Shown: positions 45,790 to 54,318 of the stretch, in pieces
Position numbering within the stretch: position 1 is the first letter of the stretch
Layout: the number at the start of each line of letters is the position of its first letter
Assembly: GCF_022601715.1 (NCBI RefSeq)
Contig: NZ_JAKVIM010000003.1
Coordinates: 177,732-241,731, forward strand
Direction: 5' to 3'
DNA length: 64,000 nt
Source: Acinetobacter zhairuonensis
GTDB taxonomy: Bacteria; Pseudomonadota; Gammaproteobacteria; Pseudomonadales; Moraxellaceae
Translations under genes and position numbers: made by a program
Notes under the pieces: model-generated
Seen by the model: only the letters and a program-made list of their open reading frames with translations
Told to the model about the DNA's origin: nothing
Databases searched by the model: none

Positions 45790-47138
45790 GTCTTGACCTG
45801 CTGTAGATATTGTTTCTGGTAAGTGTCGATATAAGCAAGTTGATGAGTGTTCAGTACAATCCATGGTCGAGCTTGGCGGATGATGCGAATGGCTGCATCA
45901 ACATTGTCCACCTGAGCAGTTTGAATGAGCCAAGCTGCTAGGATACTGCTGCTACGTGAATAGCCTAAAGCACAAAAAATTAGAACTTTACTACCAGCTT
46001 GCTGTTGAGACATGAATTGATCGAATGCCTGAACAGTCAAATGTAATTGCTCGGGTTGTAATGGAATTAAATCCAGACTTAAATATTGTTGATAGCATTG
46101 CTGTTGTTTTAGTGGAAGTTCAGCACAACAATCAAATAAGCCTGAATACGATTTTGCATGTTGATGGGATGGAATTCGCCCTAGAAAAATTTGGATGTTG
46201 TTACTGCTCAAAATTAATGAGTCATTGCTATGTGATCTGGTCCAGAGACGACTATTCAGCTTGGCTAAGTAAAAATATGGGGCAAACAAAATCCATGCTG
46301 CAATGCTCATACTGCCATCAGCTTGTTTTTGGAAAAAATGTGGTCGATTCAGCGCGTATGCACCAGCCACCAAGAGAAAACTACCGGCTGGATAAGCTAA
46401 CCAAAGTGCCCATCCTTGTAAATAAAGTGCCAAAAATGCCAGAGCTGCGGCTGCAATCAGATAATAACTGGCGAATTTTAAATGTCGGTGGGTTCTTCGT
46501 TGTACTTTTTGTGCTTGAATTGGCGATATCGCATTTAGAGGAAAGAGCCATAAACAGAACGCACCGACCCATATTCCTGTCGGAATGTCGATAAAATGGT
46601 GTTGCCAAGTGGTCAGTACCGATAAACCAATCAGAAAACTCCACAGATGTACGATCCAACGATAAGCTGAAGCTACATGACGACGGTAGAAATCCCACAA
46701 GATCATCAACAGTACAATATGTAAGGATGGTGCTTGATTGAAGGGTTTGTCAAAACCCATCAAAATATCAAACCAAAGACCAAAGAAGCCGTGTAACTCA
46801 GGGCGCTCGAAAGTGAATTTCAGTGGAAACAACAAAAAACAGCTAATCGAAATGAGTTGCGCGCTGAATAAACGCAGGACATGCTGCTTAAGTTCAAATT
46901 TATTCCAGCACAGCAGCAAAGACAGACCATAAAACAAGTCTATTGACCAATAAGGAACAATCGTCCAAGCCCATAGGGGAATATGTTTTTCCCACGAGAA
47001 CACTATGCTCGGGACATCACTGAGTCCAGCAGCATACTGATTGGCAAAGCCATAAGTCAGAAAGAAGAATGGGGCAAGAAAGAGCAGGCCGAGAACACCC
47101 CATTTCCATGTGCCTGCCTGATGAGTAAATGTTTGCAT
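45786..47138 (-). CDS. PAP2-like / dual-specificity phosphatase fusion (YnbD-like)
   Basis: This 450-residue two-domain membrane protein is notable. Residues about 10-270 are helical with degenerate PAP2 phosphatase motifs: FERPEL, APSLHIVLL (PSLH for PSGH) and TWQHHFIDIPTG with an HxxxD. The C-terminal 110 residues are a dual-specificity phosphatase with the Cys-X5-Arg loop FCALGYSRSSS (Cys about residue 390). It resembles E. coli YnbD in size and domain order. DSP enzymes such as PTPMT1 dephosphorylate phosphatidylglycerophosphate, so a lipid-phosphate substrate is plausible here. It lies six bases after the hydrolase/methyltransferase gene. Confidence 0.85.
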   Translation of the reverse strand: MQTFTHQAGTWKWGVLGLLFLAPFFFLTYGFANQYAAGLSDVPSIVFSWEKHIPLWAWTIVPYWSIDLFYGLSLLLCWNKFELKQHVLRLFSAQLISISCFLLFPLKFTFERPELHGFFGLWFDILMGFDKPFNQAPSLHIVLLMILWDFYRRHVASAYRWIVHLWSFLIGLSVLTTWQHHFIDIPTGIWVGAFCLWLFPLNAISPIQAQKVQRRTHRHLKFASYYLIAAAALAFLALYLQGWALWLAYPAGSFLLVAGAYALNRPHFFQKQADGSMSIAAWILFAPYFYLAKLNSRLWTRSHSNDSLILSSNNIQIFLGRIPSHQHAKSYSGLFDCCAELPLKQQQCYQQYLSLDLIPLQPEQLHLTVQAFDQFMSQQQAGSKVLIFCALGYSRSSSILAAWLIQTAQVDNVDAAIRIIRQARPWIVLNTHQLAYIDTYQKQYLQQVKT

Positions 47139-47144
47139 GGAAGC

Positions 47145-48899
47145 TTAGGACTCGATCTTTTGCGCAACTGAAACCGTGAAAATACCGAACTCATCGATAC
47201 ATTGGTCAATTTTCTTAAAGCCTGCTTGTTCGACCAGTGCATCCATTTCCGCTTGTGAGCGTAGGCGCATGACCCACGCTTCGCCTTGACGATGCGACGT
47301 GAGCGCGCGGGCAATAAATTCCTGCTGTGGATGCCAGATCTGTCCGGTATAAATCAGATAGCCATCTTTTAACATGGCTTTATTCAGTCCCGTCAGAGAT
47401 TGACGTAATAGATCGTTATCACTGAACAGCTCATATAAACCTGAAACAACGGCCAAAGAGGCTTTAGGCTTAATGCTTGCCAGCGATTCAGTATCAAAGG
47501 CATCCGCTTGGACAAAATTGGCAATTTGGCTTAAGCCTCTTTCCTGAATTAAGGCTTGTCCAGCTTCAACATTGAGTGCGCTATAGTCACGGAGTAGAAT
47601 GGATTCAGGTAGTTTAGGCAGCTGTGCAACGGCATCGAGAATATAACGCCCATGCCCAGCGGCAATATCCAAAATACGGACAGGCTTGCGTTTTTTAATC
47701 AATAAGGCCGCATACTTTTCTAGTAACGTTTCAATATTTTGTTTGCGAGTGCGAATACCGCGCCAACCTATCGCATTTAAATACTGTTGATCAATGATTT
47801 TACCGAGTAGGTTCTGGCTTTCGGACTGATTGCGATAAACAAAGTCTAAGGTACTGCCAGAGTCATAACCTGTTTCTTCGCCAATTTTGAGCCCTTTTGA
47901 AAATTGACTACCGAATTTGAGTTGACGTTGGGTCAGATTCCAAAACAATTGCTTCAGGGATGTTTTTGGTAGTGCTTGGCTAAACTGTTCCGCCGTAGAA
48001 CAACTGGCACCAATTTTATCAGCATTTAAAACAGCAGGAAGCTGATAAGGTTCAGCAAAACATTGCAGGATAAAACGTCTGACTTTTTGTACGGCAACAT
48101 CTCGGTTTTGTTCACCTAAGGTATCGTGAAAGAAACCTTCGAGTACATGAAACTCTTTATTGGGATGTGCCAAACGTTCATAGAATTCTCTTTGCGGTTT
48201 TTGTTGTACTACAAAATCTGCACCTGAACAGAGTACTTGGGTCGGGACATAGATATTTTGCGCATCTGCAACCAAACGCTCGGCAGCATCATAAAGTCCA
48301 AGCAACATGCGCACTGAAATTGCTCGGGCAATTTTCGGATCATGATCATATTGCTGTGCACGTTGAGCATCATGCGTCAGCATTTTGGCTTTGACATAAC
48401 TTTGAATGAAAAAATTACCACGTAATTTATTCAGTACAGTCAGTCCTTGTCGGGCAAAGGGTACATATAACTTAATATCAAAGGCAGGAGATGCTAAACA
48501 CAAGGCACGAATTTTAGGTGCATAGTCATGTACCCATGTTGCAGCCATTACCGCGCCGACACTTTGCCCAATAATCGCAATATGCTCAGGGGTTATGGCA
48601 TAGGTGGCTTCGATATGCTGGATGAAAGATTGAATATCTTTGACGCAAGCAGAAAAACTCGGTGCATCACCACGTTCACCAGGAGATTCACCGTGACCGC
48701 GAGCATCCCATGCAAAAAAATCAAAGTTAGGAAGATTCAACTCTTCAACCAAGTGTTCCATCCGTCCAGAATGCTCATGCCCACGGTGAAACATTACAAT
48801 GGCTTTTTTCTCAGGGTTATTTGGTGAAGCCCAGTGTTGATAGAACAGGGATGTACCATCATGGCTGGCAAAATATTGCTGACTATTGTTGTAATGCAT
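47145..48899 (-). CDS. Bifunctional alpha/beta hydrolase / class I SAM methyltransferase (YnbC-like)
   Basis: This 584-residue fusion has an N-terminal alpha/beta hydrolase (about residues 1-290) like monoacylglycerol lipases: VMFHRGHEHSGRM, nucleophile elbow IIGQSVGAV and a C-terminal His in EGFFHDTL. The C-terminal half (about 380-584) is a SAM methyltransferase with motif I ILDIAAGHGRYILDA and later VVSGLYELFSD. E. coli YnbC has the same size (585) and is an unstudied predicted hydrolase. With lipid synthesis genes around it, deacylation and methylation of a lipid headgroup or chain is a reasonable guess. Confidence 0.88.
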   Translation of the reverse strand: MHYNNSQQYFASHDGTSLFYQHWASPNNPEKKAIVMFHRGHEHSGRMEHLVEELNLPNFDFFAWDARGHGESPGERGDAPSFSACVKDIQSFIQHIEATYAITPEHIAIIGQSVGAVMAATWVHDYAPKIRALCLASPAFDIKLYVPFARQGLTVLNKLRGNFFIQSYVKAKMLTHDAQRAQQYDHDPKIARAISVRMLLGLYDAAERLVADAQNIYVPTQVLCSGADFVVQQKPQREFYERLAHPNKEFHVLEGFFHDTLGEQNRDVAVQKVRRFILQCFAEPYQLPAVLNADKIGASCSTAEQFSQALPKTSLKQLFWNLTQRQLKFGSQFSKGLKIGEETGYDSGSTLDFVYRNQSESQNLLGKIIDQQYLNAIGWRGIRTRKQNIETLLEKYAALLIKKRKPVRILDIAAGHGRYILDAVAQLPKLPESILLRDYSALNVEAGQALIQERGLSQIANFVQADAFDTESLASIKPKASLAVVSGLYELFSDNDLLRQSLTGLNKAMLKDGYLIYTGQIWHPQQEFIARALTSHRQGEAWVMRLRSQAEMDALVEQAGFKKIDQCIDEFGIFTVSVAQKIES

Positions 48900-48943
48900 G
48901 TTTTATAGTCCTGAAGATGAATTGAAATGAATAGTTAAGTGAT

Positions 48944-49579
48944 TTAGATTGCGTTACGAATGCGGTTATAGAGGGTAATGAAAAGCAAAACCAGAATGAC
49001 AGCCAATAGCCCATTGCTAATGAGTTGTTGTAATTTAAAGGTGAGATGTTCTGAAAAAGATTGGCTCAGTACATAAAAAATTGCCAAGAGACTAAACCAG
49101 AAGGCACGGTCACTTTTCCCCATCGGTCCATCATAACGACGCTCTTGACCCACAATCGGAGCCATCACTCCAGCATATTCAGTTAAGATGGCTAAAAATA
49201 CGACCATAAAAAGTAAAGGTGCATAAATACAGCTCATCACTATAAAGCAAAGATAAAGCGCCGTATCAGAGATCACATCACACAGTTCATTTAGATAAGC
49301 ACCGAGTTTGGATTGCTGCTTAAATTCGCGGGCTAACATGCCATCAATCGCATTAAATGCCATCCGAACCAACATCCATACTGGAATTAGCAGGAAATAT
49401 GCAGCATTTGCAGTAGCTTCTTTCTGAAATATATAGACTAAAACCCCTGCGACAAGCAGTGAGATGAACATAGCAAATAGTGTCACCTGATTTGCATTTA
49501 TGCCATGTTGATTCAAGCGACGAACCAAAGGTCGCAATAAATTTTGAAATGCAGGTTTGAGCTGATAAATAGAGGGCAT
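48944..49579 (-). CDS. CDP-alcohol phosphatidyltransferase-like protein (YnbA-like)
   Basis: This 211-residue membrane protein has about six helices and the CDP-alcohol phosphatidyltransferase motif in residues 76-101. The pattern is NxxDGxxAR, eight residues, then GxxxNxxxD. In the normal motif the first and third acidic positions are Asp; here they are Asn (N76 and N97), while D79, D101, G80, A83 and R84 are kept. The family transfers a phosphatidyl group from CDP-diacylglycerol to an alcohol or alcohol phosphate. It starts the six-gene minus-strand operon. The acceptor is unknown. Confidence 0.87.
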   Translation of the reverse strand: MPSIYQLKPAFQNLLRPLVRRLNQHGINANQVTLFAMFISLLVAGVLVYIFQKEATANAAYFLLIPVWMLVRMAFNAIDGMLAREFKQQSKLGAYLNELCDVISDTALYLCFIVMSCIYAPLLFMVVFLAILTEYAGVMAPIVGQERRYDGPMGKSDRAFWFSLLAIFYVLSQSFSEHLTFKLQQLISNGLLAVILVLLFITLYNRIRNAI

Positions 49580-49660
49580 TGGAATTATTAAGTATCGTGT
49601 TCTGGCTAAATTGTACTCATTTCAGTTGCCTTAATACAAGCGGAGTGCCATTTAAAAGGC

Positions 49661-49672
49661 AATAGCCTAAGC
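49661..49672 (+). repeat. 12-base word AATAGCCTAAGC, copy 2
   Basis: This is an exact copy in the divergent intergenic gap between the ynbA-like and ybaK-like genes, on the + strand. Confidence 0.7.
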
Positions 49673-49736
49673 AGAGTTCACATTTCCTCTCTTAAAAGCC
49701 TATAATTATTGGGTTTATCTCTAACGTAGACGAAAA

Positions 49737-50204
49737 ATGACACCAGCCTGTAAATTATTAAAAAGCAAAAAAATTGATTTCTCCATTCATGAATATGAAC
49801 ATGATGCAAATGCCAAAAGCTTTGGTTTAGAAGCTGCTGAAAAATTGAATTTAAAAGTTGAAGAAGTATTCAAAACTCTGCTCGTGACCGATGATAAGAA
49901 CTATTACGTTGCAGTTCTACCCGTTCATCATTTATTAAACTTAAAGAAAGTGGCTACGGCAGTAGGGGCAAAAAAACTGCACATGGCTGATCCTAAAGAT
50001 GCAGAACGCTTAACGGGGTACTTGGTCGGTGGTATTAGTCCTGTGGGGCAGAAGAAAAGATTGAAAACCGTAATTGATGAAAGTGCTCAAGCCTTGGAAA
50101 AAATCTATGTCAGTGGTGGTAAGCGTGGTCTGGATATTGGTTTAGCACCACAAGATTTGAGTATTGTGCTGGGCGCTGTATTTGCTGACGTCGCGGATAA
50201 CTGA
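49737..50204 (+). CDS. ybaK: Cys-tRNA(Pro)/Cys-tRNA(Cys) deacylase YbaK
   Basis: This 155-residue trans-editing protein of the YbaK/ProX fold hydrolyses mischarged Cys-tRNA(Pro). Typical features are [19 protein letters not shown], the catalytic lysine region [11 protein letters not shown], and [18 protein letters not shown] followed by [11 protein letters not shown]. It has the usual length and is monocistronic. Confidence 0.93.
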   Translation: MTPACKLLKSKKIDFSIHEYEHDANAKSFGLEAAEKLNLKVEEVFKTLLVTDDKNYYVAVLPVHHLLNLKKVATAVGAKKLHMADPKDAERLTGYLVGGISPVGQKKRLKTVIDESAQALEKIYVSGGKRGLDIGLAPQDLSIVLGAVFADVADN

Positions 50205-50881
50205 TTTTGTTGATTTATGGAATTTTATAGAGCGCAATTCAAAAGCTTAGTCCCATTTACGTAGTTTGCTTACTGAGCAAAGATGGCGTAGTATGGCTAC
50301 TCAAAATTGGATACGTTTTGATATCCGTGTTGGCATTCAACATCTATTGTAATGCCGATGATCTACAAGCTTTGCTGATGTAAATATTCTAAGTTCATAG
50401 GCAAAATGCCTCTTTATTGAATAAATCCTATACTCCCTAAAGGTCTTATTTATGAAATACTTTTTGTTTGCAAAGGCTTAATATATGAGTAATTAAGTTG
50501 ATTTTTGTTGATGGCTGGACAACAGCAAGAGCCATAAATGGCGATGAAATACGTGTGAAAATTATCCCTCTGAAGAGAAAGCAAAATAATTCATTTGGTG
50601 CTAGTTGGGTAGAAGTTGGTAAACAGATTGAATTTGAGTCTGGCGAAAAATGTGCCCTCAATCTTGACGGTAAATCATTTTATTTTGGTTTAAATAAGCT
50701 CTATAAGTTAAAATCACTATCTTTTAACAAATAAAAGAGATATAGTATTGGGTATTAGAAGAATAATTTTATTGTGTTTACTGATTGTATTGTGTTGTTG
50801 ATTTTCATCCTTCATTTTATCTAAGGTTTATGTTTAATAAATTATTTTCTATTCTTAGCTCAATCATATAGGAAATATATT
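50205..50881. other. Gene-poor gap before the cold-shock gene
   Basis: About 680 bases hold only one weak ORF (50498-50734) and several very short starts. ATG starts at 50451 (MKYFLFAKA then stop) and 50485 (MSN then stop) sit just before that ORF in other frames, which looks like gene decay. The last about 130 bases are probably the promoter and long 5' leader of the cold-shock gene, since csp mRNAs usually have long leaders. Confidence 0.4.
50498..50734 (+). CDS. Hypothetical protein or gene remnant, 78 residues
   Basis: The frame starts with TTG and encodes a soluble beta-rich protein with no known motif (segments MIFVDGWTTARAINGDEIRV and GASWVEVGKQIEFESGEKC). There is no good ribosome site, and an upstream TGA closes the frame. 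It may be the surviving 3' part of an older gene. I am unsure that it is translated. Confidence 0.35.
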   Translation: MIFVDGWTTARAINGDEIRVKIIPLKRKQNNSFGASWVEVGKQIEFESGEKCALNLDGKSFYFGLNKLYKLKSLSFNK

Positions 50882-51091
50882 ATGTCTAATTTAACGACTG
50901 GTACTGTAAAGTGGTTTAACGAAACTAAAGGTTTTGGCTTTATTGCTGCTGATAATGGTGAAGATGTATTCGCTCATTTTAGCGAAATCCAAACTAATGG
51001 CTTCAAAACTTTACAAGAAGGTCAACGAGTACAATTCACTGTTACTGCAGGGAAAAAAGGTGCTCAAGCAAGTGGTATCACGGCAATCTAA
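50882..51091 (+). CDS. Cold-shock-like protein (CspA family)
   Basis: This 69-residue single OB-fold protein binds single-stranded RNA and DNA and acts as an RNA chaperone. The RNP motifs KGFGFIAAD and DVFAHF and the start [16 protein letters not shown] are diagnostic. The ATG has AGGAAATAT upstream. It ends at a terminator 20 bases later. The exact paralogue (cspA, cspC, cspE and so on) cannot be assigned. Confidence 0.95.
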   Translation: MSNLTTGTVKWFNETKGFGFIAADNGEDVFAHFSEIQTNGFKTLQEGQRVQFTVTAGKKGAQASGITAI

Positions 51092-51111
51092 TTTGTCTGA
51101 ACTGCTTAAGC

Positions 51112-51140
51112 CAAAAAGCTCGCATTATGCGGGCTTTTTT
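51112..51140 (+). terminator. Terminator after cold-shock gene
   Basis: AAAAAGCTCGCA and TGCGGGCTTTTTT pair (one G-T wobble) around a TTA loop, followed by T residues. Confidence 0.88.
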
Positions 51141-51277
51141 AATGAGTAATTAATAGGTGCTAGCAAGAACGTTTTATTGTATTACTCTAAATTGGATTGA
51201 TTTTTGCACAATAAATAATTAATTTTAAATAAAGTTTGCTTTTGTAGTTATTAGGGCGTATAAAGTCAACTCGTTGA

Positions 51278-51354
<77 letters not shown>

Positions 51355-51379
51355 ACGAGAAAAGATTCAAAGTTTATAG

Positions 51380-51406
51380 CCCAGTCTTCCTAGATTGGGT
51401 TTTTTT
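51380..51406 (+). terminator. Terminator after tRNA-fMet
   Basis: CCCAGTCT and AGATTGGG form an eight-base stem (one G-T) with a TCCT loop, followed by seven T residues. Confidence 0.88.
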
Positions 51407-51575
51407 ATGCCTGCTGAATTAGATTGGTTCAATCACAATAATTCCAAACTCTTATATCTGTAGGTGTTAACTCAATCGACCGTTATTTTCTACTAATTTT
51501 ATCCTACTAGTTATTTGTGCTTAATTCAGGTACAAGTAAGCAAGGTATAGTATTAGAACAATAGAGGATAAATAC

Positions 51576-51812
51576 GTGAGTGACCTGAACTTAGAATTTT
51601 TAGACCAGACCATAGATAAGTACGAAGCAAAAAATAAAAAAATTAAGAAAATCCGAGTTGGCTATAAGCTCTATGCAAAATTTATGGCAGATCAAAAGTT
51701 TGCAGATGAAGTGATTAATTCGGCATTAGATCCAGACAAGCGTTGTTATCGAGGCGTAAAAGTTAAAATTACCCATGACGATTATGAATTGACCTTTTTA
51801 ATGAAAAATTAA
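51576..51812 (+). CDS. Hypothetical protein, 78 residues
   Basis: This soluble, lysine-rich protein has a helical N-terminal half (LDQTIDKYEAKNKKIKKIRV) and a beta-rich end (GVKVKITHDDYELTFLMKN). It starts with GTG at 51576, with AGAGGA about eight bases upstream, and a terminator follows the stop. The clean signals suggest a real gene. I do not recognise the family. Confidence 0.7.
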   Translation: MSDLNLEFLDQTIDKYEAKNKKIKKIRVGYKLYAKFMADQKFADEVINSALDPDKRCYRGVKVKITHDDYELTFLMKN

Positions 51813-51837
51813 TATGGTGTTTTGAGCCAATTTTTTG

Positions 51838-51866
51838 ACCTACTCAATTTGCAGTAGGTTTTTTAT
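51838..51866 (+). terminator. Terminator after 78-residue unknown gene
   Basis: ACCTACT and AGTAGGT pair around an eight-base loop, followed by six T residues. Confidence 0.82.
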
Positions 51867-52070
51867 TTTCAGTGCTTTAGAAATCCAGAGATCAATACTA
51901 AACTTACATAAAGTTACTTAACCTTTAATAAATAAAACAAAAAATAAGCAAATGTTGATTTTTTTGAGTGAATTTTAATCAAAATTATTTCATATCGTGT
52001 CATTTTTACTCAGCTATGGTGTTTTTGATTAGGCTAAAAGCTGTACATAACAATAATTTGAGGAGCATAA

Positions 52071-54212
52071 ATGCTGAAATTTCATGATGATGTGATTTTG
52101 GGTGCAATTTTTGATATGGATGGAACAATGTTTGATACTGAGCGACTTCGGTTTCAAACATTGAAACAGGCATCTCAAGAACTGATAGGACAATCATTTT
52201 CCAATGACTATTTAATGGCGTGTCTTGGACTGAGTGCCAAAACTGCACATGCCTTGGCAAAGGAAACTTATGGCGTTGATATTCCTTATGCCGAAATCCG
52301 TAAACGTGCCGATGAATTGGAGTTAGAGTCCGTACGCAGCTATGGTGTGCCCATTAAAAAAGGGCTGGTTCAAGTTCTTGAGCGTTTAAGAAAGTCTGGT
52401 TTACGTATGGCGGTCGCTACGTCTAGTCGCCGTGCCATTGCAGAAGAATATCTGATTAATGCCAATGTATATAAATTCTTTGATGTAGTGGTGTGTGGCG
52501 ATGAAGTGGAGAAAGGCAAACCTCATCCTGAAATCTTTCTGACTGCGGCTGAAAAACTAAATCTTAATCCTGAACATTGCTTAATGTTTGAAGATTCTGA
52601 AAATGGTGTAACTTCTGCCTTTGAAGCCAAAGGTATTACGGTTTTATTCAAGGATATTAAACCTGCTAATGCCAACATGCGTGCCAAAGCCAATTACTAT
52701 TATGAATGTATGTATGATTGTCTGGCTGATTTAGATGGTTTTACTGAAAAACAGGATTTGCCACAGTTACAAGACTCCTTTCCGCAAACCCTGAATCAAT
52801 TGACCGTGGGTATTCATGGCTTTGGCGCCATTGGTGGTGGCTATTTGGCGCAAATCCTGTCGCATTGGGATGGCTACACGCGCCCTAAACGTATCTTGGC
52901 ATCGACACGAAATGGTTTATTCCGTGAAGCCGTCAATGCCTTTGGGGGCTACTGCATTCGCTATGGGCAAATCTCCCATGATGAGTCGATTCAAAATATG
53001 ACTGTGATTGATGCGGATGATGACGCACAAATGACCGACATGTATGTTGAGTCCAGTCTCATCGCCGTGTGTTTACCTGAAAACGCTTTGGCAGATGAAG
53101 TAAAGATGATTGCCAAAGGTCTGTATGAGCGACATACACGTCAAGCGGGACAATCAAAAGAGCCGCTGACTCTTTTGATTATTTTGAATAAGGTGAATGC
53201 CAAACAGCTATTTCTGGATTACTTGCGACAAGCCTTGAATGAATTAACCAGTGTGGCCATTACTGAGCAAATTCTGCAACAGCATTTTTTCTGCGATACT
53301 GTCGTAAACCGTATGGTGTCTAAACTGAGTCAAAAGAATCTATATCGTCAACTCAAAATTAAATATAGTATTTTTAAACAGTTTCAAGAAGAAGCTGAAA
53401 CTGACCATGTCGATGTTGATGAAAGTACTCAGCTCGACTCGACTCAAGAACATCAAGCGTCTTTGTATATTGAAGATTTACGCCGCAATTTCCAACCCAG
53501 CCATATTTTACAGAGTATGGATTTGATTTTATTCCATGCCGAATTGGACATGCCGATTTATGTGGAAAATCAAAGTCCTTTGTTGAATAAAATGAGACAA
53601 ATGATTCTGGTCGATGATATTACGGAAATTCAGCTGATTAAGAACCGCTTATGGAACGGAACACATGCCATGATGGCGTGGTATGCCAGCCTATTGGGAC
53701 ATGAAACGATTGGTATCGCCATGGGGGATGTTCGGATACAGCAGTTTAGTCAGCAAGTCTTAGCACAAGTTAAGCAAGGTCTGTTGCTTCAACTACCGCA
53801 TCGGGAAGCAGACTTAAACCGTTTGGCACAGAGTTTTATGGAATCCTGTAAATTTGCCTTTAAAGACCCGTGCTCACGTGTCGCACGTGATCCTCTACGT
53901 AAGTTAGAGTCTGGTGAACGTGTTTTATCTTCCATTCAGCAGCAAATCTTGAGTGGACAACCTCATGATCAACTGATTGCAGGTGCGGTATTGGGTTATG
54001 CCTATGCGGTTTTGCATGATCAAATGGTTTTGGATGATGTAATGCACGCGATGCAAAATGAAGTAGAGAACATGTTACTCACTATTCCACAGCAAAAAGC
54101 GTTACTGATGCAATTAAAGAATGGCTTAGCTCATTTGCTACAGCATCCCGATCAATTTGATCCCAAGCAAGTTTTAATGGAATCAAATGCTACATCTGCT
54201 GTTTGTGCATAA
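52071..54212 (+). CDS. mtlD: Bifunctional mannitol-1-phosphate dehydrogenase/phosphatase
   Basis: This 713-residue fusion has an N-terminal HAD phosphatase (residues 1 to about 225) with the nucleophile pair in FDMDGT (D15, D17), ATSSRR as motif II and GKPHPEIF/FEDSENG as motifs III and IV. From about residue 248 the chain is a mannitol-1-phosphate dehydrogenase, with GFGAIGGGY as the nucleotide loop, IILNKVNAK and NRLWNGTHAMMAWYASLLGHE. This fusion is known in Acinetobacter, where it reduces fructose 6-phosphate and dephosphorylates the product to make mannitol as a compatible solute. AGGAG precedes the ATG. Salt induction is expected from the family, not seen here. Confidence 0.93.
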   Translation: MLKFHDDVILGAIFDMDGTMFDTERLRFQTLKQASQELIGQSFSNDYLMACLGLSAKTAHALAKETYGVDIPYAEIRKRADELELESVRSYGVPIKKGLVQVLERLRKSGLRMAVATSSRRAIAEEYLINANVYKFFDVVVCGDEVEKGKPHPEIFLTAAEKLNLNPEHCLMFEDSENGVTSAFEAKGITVLFKDIKPANANMRAKANYYYECMYDCLADLDGFTEKQDLPQLQDSFPQTLNQLTVGIHGFGAIGGGYLAQILSHWDGYTRPKRILASTRNGLFREAVNAFGGYCIRYGQISHDESIQNMTVIDADDDAQMTDMYVESSLIAVCLPENALADEVKMIAKGLYERHTRQAGQSKEPLTLLIILNKVNAKQLFLDYLRQALNELTSVAITEQILQQHFFCDTVVNRMVSKLSQKNLYRQLKIKYSIFKQFQEEAETDHVDVDESTQLDSTQEHQASLYIEDLRRNFQPSHILQSMDLILFHAELDMPIYVENQSPLLNKMRQMILVDDITEIQLIKNRLWNGTHAMMAWYASLLGHETIGIAMGDVRIQQFSQQVLAQVKQGLLLQLPHREADLNRLAQSFMESCKFAFKDPCSRVARDPLRKLESGERVLSSIQQQILSGQPHDQLIAGAVLGYAYAVLHDQMVLDDVMHAMQNEVENMLLTIPQQKALLMQLKNGLAHLLQHPDQFDPKQVLMESNATSAVCA

Positions 54213-54282
54213 TTTGAGTTATTTTCTGCATAAGTTGAATATTTATAAACTTTGCTTTGCATGAGTTGAGCAAATAACGTGT

Positions 54283-54317
54283 TTTAATATCACTTTGAAG
54301 TTTAAAGTGATATTAAA
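54283..54317. repeat. 14-bp perfect inverted repeat before the 2H phosphoesterase gene
   Basis: TTTAATATCACTTT (54283-54296) and AAAGTGATATTAAA (54304-54317) are exact inverted copies around a seven-base loop. No T run follows, so it does not look like a simple terminator of mtlD. It could be an operator or an mRNA hairpin shielding the start of the next gene. Confidence 0.7.
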
Positions 54318-54318
54318 C

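Noticed and set aside
46025..46594. A 189-residue open frame antisense to the PAP2/DSP gene
   Set aside because: The opposite strand carries a recognisable two-domain protein in a tight operon; the antisense frame shows no motif.
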